In this document: piece by piece, positions 25,701-34,700 of the stretch
Layout of the letters: every line of letters begins with the position of its first letter
Numbering within the stretch: position 1 is the first letter of the stretch
NCBI GenBank assembly: GCA_911728435.2
Contig: OU452205.1
Coordinates: 12,778,260-12,842,259 of the forward strand
Source: Apoderus coryli
Lineage: Eukaryota > Arthropoda > Insecta > Coleoptera > Attelabidae
Reading direction: 5' to 3'
Length of the DNA stretch: 64,000 nt
Notes under the pieces: generated by a model
What the model saw: the letters and a program-made list of their open reading frames with translations, nothing else
Database searches by the model: none
Told to the model about the DNA's origin: nothing
Translations under genes and position numbers: made by a program

Positions 25701-28700
25701 GTCAATTATTCTGAGTGGTACAAAACCATTTGTTAGCCAGTTGTCTTCCAAGAAATCAGGAAAACCAACCGCCGAAACTCTTCACAACGACAATGCGAGC
25801 TCTCACACATCGGCTCAAACAACTGCATTTTTATGCACCCAAAACATCGATTTGATGAGTATCCGCCGTATAGTCCTGACTTGGCACCGAATGACTTCTT
25901 TTTATTCCCGTACGTAAAAAACAAACTGAGAGGTTAACGTTTTTCGACACCTGAAGAAGCGGTTGCTGCATTCAGAATGCATGTTTTGGAGATACCTCAA
26001 TCAGAGTGGCAAAAGTGCTTCGACAATTGGTTCAAACGCTTGCAAAAGTGTATAGATCTTCATGGGGAATATTTTTAAAAACAATAAAGTGATTTCCGAT
26101 TATTAATATTTGTTTTTGTTTTACAATAATAGTAGTTATACGTTTTACACAAAGAAATTTATGTGCACTTTTTGTTATATTTATATAGTTGTTGTAATGT
26201 TTGTCTATATTTTCTGTAAATGTATGTCTTTTAGTCCATAATGTACCTGAAGAAGGCAATTGTTGTTGTCGGACATGTGAAACAGGAGCTGGTTTCACTT
26301 ACAAAAATTGTGTTTTAATTCGAACCCCATCCCAAGAAAAATCCATTATGAAGTATATAAACTATATTCGCAAAATCATCGTTCTATGGCAACTTAAAAA
26401 CAAGTTGACTTACCTCCTTCTTAAGCATAGACCCAAAAGAAGCTCCTTGCGTACTACTAGTACTAACAGATTCACTAGATGGAACGCCTTCAAATTTCAC
26501 TTTCTTGGGTGGGGTCTTCGGTACTGCAAACTCCTTGGGAGACTTTAAGATCCCTGCACGCCCAAAAATGTTATGCTGTTTCTCATTACCTCCTAATTTT
26601 CCTAATCCTTTGTTTTCATAGGATTTCAACTGATTTTTCAAGAACTCGATTTTTTCATATTCCGCTGACAACGCCACTTTAATCGCATTTTGTTTTACAA
26701 CCGCATTTTTTATAGTATCTTTTTTATTTGCAAGACGTTCCTCAGCATCTGCAAGTTTATTTTTCAAGAACTCTTTGGCTGTGATTGAATATTCCATACT
26801 TTTATTCAATTCGAGTATATAGACATCGTGATCAGTTTCTAATTTTTTGATTTCTTCATCAAAAACTATTACACACTTTTCATACGACTCCTGTGAAGCA
26901 TTTAATAAGCTTGTGGTGTCTGAATATTTGTTCGTTGCTTGTAAAAAATCGTTTTGAAGTTTTTGTAAGTTTTCGTTAAGGTATTCGTTTTGTGTTTTTT
27001 GGTATTCGCACTGTTGTTCTGCTTGTTCCAATTTATTTTTTTGTGTCAGATTTTCCATTAATGCATTGTATTTGGCCTCATTAAGCAATATATAAGCATT
27101 TTTCGATTCTTTAAGTTCCTGTAAAATCAAATGTAAATAAATGAAAAACGTTTCTAAAAATATGTCGATCCTCATCACTGTTGTCTTTTAACTGATTTAC
27201 GGAGATTTATTAAAAGATTCCAGATAAGTTAGCAACAGGAAAAGAATATAACGTTGGCCAGTAAACGGGTCTTCAGTAAGCGCGAATGTTCTGAATAACC
27301 AATGGAAAGAAGAATAGCTATGACCCTAGCTAGAAATTAAAAATACGGCAGTGCTGATGATGGGTAACCAGAACACTTTATTATTATATTATTTGATTTA
27401 TCATGCATTTCTGAGTATTTCGTCTTCCCTACACATATTTCTAACGGTTAAAAAAAATTACTTATTCACAATTTTTTTGGTGAAAAAATTTGTTTTTTGA
27501 TTAGATAAAATCTTGAAATTTTGAATGTGGTTTAAGGAAATGTTTTACAACTAACGCATACCAATAGACCCATTAAATTACAGGTTGGTTCCAAATCACT
27601 GTAGCATCATGTACTAATAAAATAAGCCTTTTTTCCAAATTGAGCACCGTGTATTATAAATTATTCGCAAAAGACAATTAAATTGCATTTGGAATAATAT
27701 GTCACATATTTATATACCTACATAATTAGGTCTCTAGATAAAAGTAAGTTCCTATAAAGCCGGTGACCAAGACCGGATCACGCATAAACTGACGACTGTC
27801 AGAGTGCACCTACTATAAATATTCTATATTCGACCGACAACGCTCTACCACAGAAAGTTCTCGCTAATTAATGCAATTTGAGATAGAGACATATACCCTT
27901 AAAGGGCTTAGTCAGTTGCAGGGTCTCAAAAGTTCAAATTTAAAATCGAAAATTGGCCATAATTCAAAACGCCTTATATATATTTTTTTCAATTTCTTGA
28001 GTGACCCGGCGCCTCCACCATGTCACACAAAAATATGAGAAAGTATAAGAATATGAATTTAATAGAAATGGTGCCTTCACCATGTTGTAATAAGAATTAG
28101 AAAGTATGGGTAGAGCCTCCCTTATGTCTTTTAGTATTTGAAGATTCAGATAAGCGTGCTCTACTGAGTTAAATCTTTATATAGAGTTTATAGAAGGGTT
28201 TGAGTTCTATTAAGTTATGTTCTTTTGGTTTTAATTTAGTCACTCGCTTGGCTTGTTTAGCTACTCGAGAATCGCCCACTTACATCACGCTCACGAAAGA
28301 GGATCTTATTGATTCTCCCTCGTAAACGAGTGACGGTCTGTATTTGAGCGGCGTCTCTCAGTTAATAGTTACTTGATTTGATTTAGAAAACTATATTAAA
28401 ATAAAATTGAAAGTCAAATGAATTTTACTAACTATTATTTATTTAAAGAATATCAAAAAAAAAATCAATTTAATAAAAAAAAGGACAAGTCTCAAAAATC
28501 AACAATTATAATAATTAAAAATTGGTAAGTACTTACATTAGAATTATAATCATCGCCGACACAGCTGATCTTTCTTTCACGTTAGTATAAAATGTTTAAT
28601 ATTGTAAATATTTAATATAGGTACTAATAATATTAATTCGCGTTAAATAAACTGTAAAACTCAACGGAGGAGATTAGGGCTTTTAAAACCCGAAGTTTAC

Positions 28701-31700
28701 TTCGCCGAAGGTTGGAGAGAAGACCCCAAAAAAGAGAGTTTTGTGGTTAGAGAACCTGGCGGAGCATTCGGACACATGTGTGCTCCAACGCGGGGAGACT
28801 TCATGTCCGAGCCGCCAAGTCTCCAACCACTATCTTCAAATTTTATGACACAGAAGTGCCAATCAAAAATCCCCTGTAACTTCCTGTTACAACAATATTT
28901 ATAACTTTACTTTTTTCGACTCTTACAAATATCGACCAATCCAATTGTCTATTCTTAGCGTCGGTCGTACCGTTTTTATGGAAAGATATTAATCAGCAAT
29001 TTTCTTGTCTATTCCTATATTAGAGTCATGAACTTGTATAAACTTTGATGAACTTTTATAAATTATTATATCAGCGTAAAATACTTAGTTCGACCGGATG
29101 CAATATTTTTATTACAATATACCGGGTGTGACAATATGTTCTTTAAAAAAGTCATATTTTGACATAAATTATCTTTTCAAAAAATTAACCAGTGGCACTT
29201 TTTATCCCCCTAGTTTTTACGCCACTGGAATATATATACTTTCTTATTTTTTTTTAATTCCCTGCTCATTTTTGCTTAAAAAAGTGATAACTTTCTATGG
29301 GCCTAAAGTGAACAGTTTTGCAGGAATTTGCCTCTAAACAAAAGTCTGCAAGTAAAGGTTCCTACACCCTTTACTTGCAGACCTTTGTTTAGAGGCAAAT
29401 ATTTAAAGGCGTTTTTGAATTATGGCAAATTTTCGAAATAGATGTAATGTTACACAGTATCTCAGGCACTTGCAGACTTTAGTTTAGAGGCAAAGTCCTG
29501 CAGAGCCGTTCACTTTAGACCCATAAAAAGTTATTACTTATTACTTTTAAGCAAAAATGAACAGGGAATTAAAAAAAATAAAAAGATATATTTATTCCAG
29601 TGGCGTAAAAAATAGAAGGATAAAAAGCATGCCACTGATTAATTTTTTAAAAAGATTCTTTATGTCAAAATATGACTTTTTTGAAGAACATATCAGTCAA
29701 GAAATGTAAACAAAATATATAAAGGGCGTTTTTGAATTACGGCAAATTTTCGATTTTAAATTTGAACCTTTGAGATCATGTAACTAGACAACTAAGTCCT
29801 TTAAGGGTATATGTCCCTATATCAGAATGCATGAATTAGCGAGAGCTTTGTGGTAGAGCGTTGTCGGTCGAATATAGAATCCGGAATCCATAGGATCAGC
29901 AATGACGAAAAACAGAATCATCACCTCTTTACAGGATGAAACTGTTAGGTATAGTGTTCGGTATAAGGCTTCAAGAGTCTGCCCACAGAGTGATCATTTC
30001 TGATAGACGACCTGCTGACAGGACTGGATGGGGATGGGGTAGAGTTTCAAGCAAATGCGGATGATCACGTTCTGAGCGGAAAAGTTGCATACTTTAATTA
30101 TTTTTTTACTCTGCTAACCTCTTTAAATCAAAAAGTTATCTTGCTGGAATTTAATTAAAATCGTCGGTTTCGAGATATCGAGCATGACACTAAATAAAGC
30201 ACAAATTTCAAAAGTACAATGGTTTCACAATATACCAAGACCGCACCGCAAAAAATTGTTCATACATGATTTAGATTTTATTAAAACTACCCAAAATAAC
30301 AATAGTATATTGTGAAGATTTTCACCATAAACATATTCCAGCACATTTTCCTCAATAAATCCACACATTACACATGGAACATTATTAGATAGGTACTTGA
30401 TTTTCCAACAAATTTAATATACTCAACTCCCACAATAATATAACATTATTTTATCTAAAAAAACTACTAATTTATACTTATTTTTATTTTACTATTATTT
30501 ACATGACCTAAATCTGGCAGAATTGTTTTTAAATGACACAAGTTGACACATTTGGCATTCGAATATTGATTTTTTACCGTTCTCACTAGACGGACTACAA
30601 TTGCAATAATAATAATAAAAAGTTCAATGACCAAGTTCGAATAACAATATGTGCAGACGGGCTACAATTTCAATAATAATAAAAAAAAAGTTCAATAAAC
30701 TGGGTCATAGAGATGCAAGAAAGGTATCGATATATTCTTTCTTTCTTTATTAGAGATGCAAGAAATGTATTGATATTATTCCATTCAATCTCAATTTCTT
30801 TTTAAGGTTGAACTATTGTCTCGAGGATTCCAACTGAGTCTATTGGCCGCTTGTTCTTCTAAAAAAATTCCGAGTGTCAGTTGAATCAAAAAGACAATCC
30901 GGCAGTGCCGCCCTTTTCAAAAATAGCATGAATTTGGAATAATACTGAGGTAGTATAACTCATATAAATATAATTGGTTAAAATAGATCTAAAAATAATT
31001 TTAAAATTCTTACATTTTCTATTTGGTTCTTTCGAATAACAGAATTGGTATAAGACGTATCCAGCTCCTTTAATTTCTCAATCATACTTTGATGTTTTTG
31101 CTCTAAATCCAATTCCACTTTCTGACATTCTAATTTCCTATTACAATACTCATTCTCAGCATCAACTAGTTCATTATTGTAGGCCGAGATGTTACTTTGA
31201 CTCTGAATTAGATCAGTTTTCTTCAAATCCAATAATGATTGCGCCTCTTTCAGTTTGTCTTCTATGGATTGTTTTCGCGACAGTATGTCTTTTAACCTAA
31301 TCAGGAAGAAAGTTGTAGTTAAATCATATCCTGAAAATGTTCATGCAAAATGGTTCATAAACACCTGGAATTCAACAGGGTAAATTATTATTTTATATTT
31401 TATAAGTTTAAGTTATAGTTGGTTTGTATGCATACCTCTATAAATGGAACTTGTTCTGTTGAGTAATAAATCTATTATTTTTTTTTTCACAGGTTCACTG
31501 GAAAATTTATATTTCCGGGTCTGGTGACCAAAGCACAATGATTCTATCTAGACATGACTCTACGCACAAATGGCGTGGTTCCCAGTATAACGGCTTTCTG
31601 CATTGGAAGAATAAGGTAAGTATTCAAATTTAAATTTTTCAGGTGTATAGGTAAGTTTTGGTAAGTAATACTGTTGCATGATAGGGAATTTTACTTCTCT

Positions 31701-34700
31701 TACTTTCCGTAATCTTTTTTTTCTTGCTAATTCTATATATTTCACAATTTTCTCTTGATAGGCTTTTTGAATATTTGAGTTCGATTTGTGTCATCATCAG
31801 CATTCACTCGCTAACGAGTATGAATTATTCCAACTCAGGGGTTTCTGTTGTGAACTCTAAGATGGCTAAACAGACCAATCCTCGAGTCGCAAACCTTGTC
31901 ACAATATTGACACACCCAATCACCACCATTTAACGGCTGTTGTAGGTATGCTGTCCCGCCGATGCGTTCTCTCTCCTTTCGATGCTGTCTCTTTGCATCC
32001 TCATGTCGTCGACGCTGCTCTTCAAAAACTGATGACCCTCGTAAATGGCACGCCTCCATCTCGGTCGGTCGTTCGCGATCTGCTCCCAGTTGTTCTCCAC
32101 ATCTAAGCCACACTTCTTCATGTTGGTCTTGAAAACATCCTTGTACCTCTTTTGCTGCCCTCCCTGATTTCGTGAGCCGACCTTAAGCTGTGAATAAAGC
32201 ATTTTCTTGGGAAGGCGTTCCGTTGGCATGCGGATCACGTGGCCAGTCCATCGCAGCTGCTGCCTCACAATCATCGCCTCAATGCTAGTTGAATCAGCTT
32301 CCTCCGGCGATGGAGAGGAGTGAGATACCACGATAGTTTCCACATACGGACCTATCCCCTTTAGAACATGAGAATGTTCCAATATCGCAGGTCCTACATC
32401 TTTAAAAAGCTCACGAGATATGCATCAGAGCCACCTGCTTTGTTGTTTTTAAGTTGTCGAATAGCTTTATCAACTTCTTGGAGAGAAGGTACATCTCCCA
32501 GGTGTTGTTTGGTTGGTCTATGTGGCAACCGATCAAGTGTTGTATGATCAACAATCCCTTAAAAGTCGAGAGCCATCCCTGGTTTGCAGTGGGTCAAGAC
32601 TCTATGCAGAGGGACCGTAAATGGTCTTAGTGGCTTGGAAGAAGGCTCTGGTCTTGATTTGTGTATATGTGGCTTTAATGTTGTCTGATATGTTATGTGT
32701 ATTGCTGTTAATCATTCAATTCCATGTTCACAGCCTGCTTGAAATTATTTCGTTTTTTCTCAGATGATCCTGGATTTTATAGGCCCTGACGCGGGAGCGG
32801 GAGAGTACCAAGCATAGTGTGTGTTTAGGAATTTACGAGTTAGAGAGCACGTATCTAGAATGACCGATTTTTGAAGTTGGTGGGCTATGTAGTTGGTGGG
32901 CTATAATTCCAGTTGCAGAGATTATCACTGGCAGAATTTCCACATTTGTTTCATGCCACATTTGTTTAATTTTCTCAGCTAGCAGGATGTATTTCTCTAG
33001 TTTTTCACTGGTTTTCTTTTGAATGTTGATGGAGTTTGGGATGGAGATGTCTATAAGGTAGGTGCTGTTTGTGAGTTTGTGTGTCTATGTAATGTCTGGT
33101 CTATTGTGTATTATTGTTTTTTTCTGTTATGATGCTCCTGTTCCAGCAGAGTTTTGTAGTGTTGTTTTCACGACATTATCAGGTTTGTACTTGTAGTATG
33201 GTGATTCTAACAATTCATGTTGCTGTGCTTGTTCCTGGTGTATTTGTTTGACTATAGTGTCGTGTCCTAATTCCACTTTCATTCGATGGAAAGAACATAC
33301 CATATGAGACAGAGGCGAAATATCTATGGTTGGTACTAGACAAAACGCTCAACTGGAATGCTCATATGGAAAGGGCTCTACAAAACGGAAGACTGTCCTT
33401 ATGGGCTTGTCGACGGATCTGTGGAAAGTCCTGGGGAATGAAACCCAAACAAATCTACTGGATATACGTTATGGTCATAAGACCAATGATAACGTACGGA
33501 GCAGTGGCTTGGTAGACGAAAGCCTTACAGCGAACGACCCAAGCAAAACTATCTGCTTTGCAAAGACAAGCTTTGTCAAACCGTCAGCAGCTATGGAGGT
33601 ACTCCTGGATTTAACTCCTCTTCATGTAGTTCTGGAGAAGGAGGCCAGGTGGACTACATACAGATTATATCATACTACTCGATATATGGTAGAGGCACAT
33701 ATGGAAGACAACAGACTGCTGGCCGGCATTGAAAGTTACAGCATTTTGGAAATGAACTCCGATGTAATGCCTTCAGCGATAAATTATGATCTGCCTTATA
33801 ATACTCTGTTCCCAGCAGAGATCAATTGGTCCTGCATGGGGAGGAGTTGCCAAGTGTGGACTATTACTGGTTTACTGCTGGCTCAAAGACAAACTCAGGT
33901 ACAGGTGCCGGAGTCTACGGAAGCAGACCCAAGACAAAAATTTTTCAATGTCTTGGTTATCATGCTACTGTATTCCAGGCAGAAGTTCTGGCCATTGATC
34001 TGTGTGCTCAGGAGCTCGAGCAGGAGCACTGTGCGTCAATAAAAATTTTCTCTGATAGCCAAGCGGCCATAAAGGTCCTAAGCTCATCAAGATCCACATC
34101 AAGAACAATGTGGAATTGTCAAAACAGACTCTCTAATATCGGGAGAAATAATAACCTGACTCTGGTCTTAATCCCTGGCCATTCTGGTTTAAGGGGGAAT
34201 GAAATGGCCGACTCTCTGGCAAGGGAAGGGGCTGAAGGAGAATTCATCGGACCAGAACCCGCAACTGGCATAGTGTTTAGCACTGCCAAATACATACTTA
34301 ATACCTGGATGACGACAGAAGTACAGAACTTTTGGCAATATCATCCAGGTTTGGTACACTAGAAGGAGTTCATTGACACATCGAAATCAAGGGCCAAGGA
34401 GTTGTTGGACATGAGTAGATCTCATCTACGCTGCCTGGTTGGACTATATACTGGTCACTGTCGTTTGAATCATCATCTCTCTTGGAAAATTCCGAGTGCT
34501 GATTGTGTCTGGAGGATGAGGAAACGGCGGAACATGTACTGTGTTCTTGCCCAGCTGTAGCTAGAACCAGATTCGCAATATTTGGTGAAGTAACCCTTCT
34601 ACCATAGCGAGTCTAAAAGAAAGCTCACCCACAAAACTAATCGACTTCATTAAGAAGATTGAGCTGCTGAGTGAAATATGAAATATGAATGTATGTATGA

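Larger units (their letters stand above)
22325..26372 (+). mobile_element. Penelope-like element with inverted terminal arms (unit A)
   Basis: The left arm, 22325-22860, is repeated in inverse orientation on the right as 24617-24883 plus 26137-26372. The gap in the right arm is filled by a mariner. Between the arms are RT blocks and a GIY-YIG endonuclease block, the pairing that defines Penelope-like elements. Frameshifts in the coding part make it inactive. It sits in intron 4 of the coiled-coil gene, its right end only about 40 bp from the exon 4 donor. Unit B holds the same insertion, so it predates the duplication. Confidence 0.85.
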
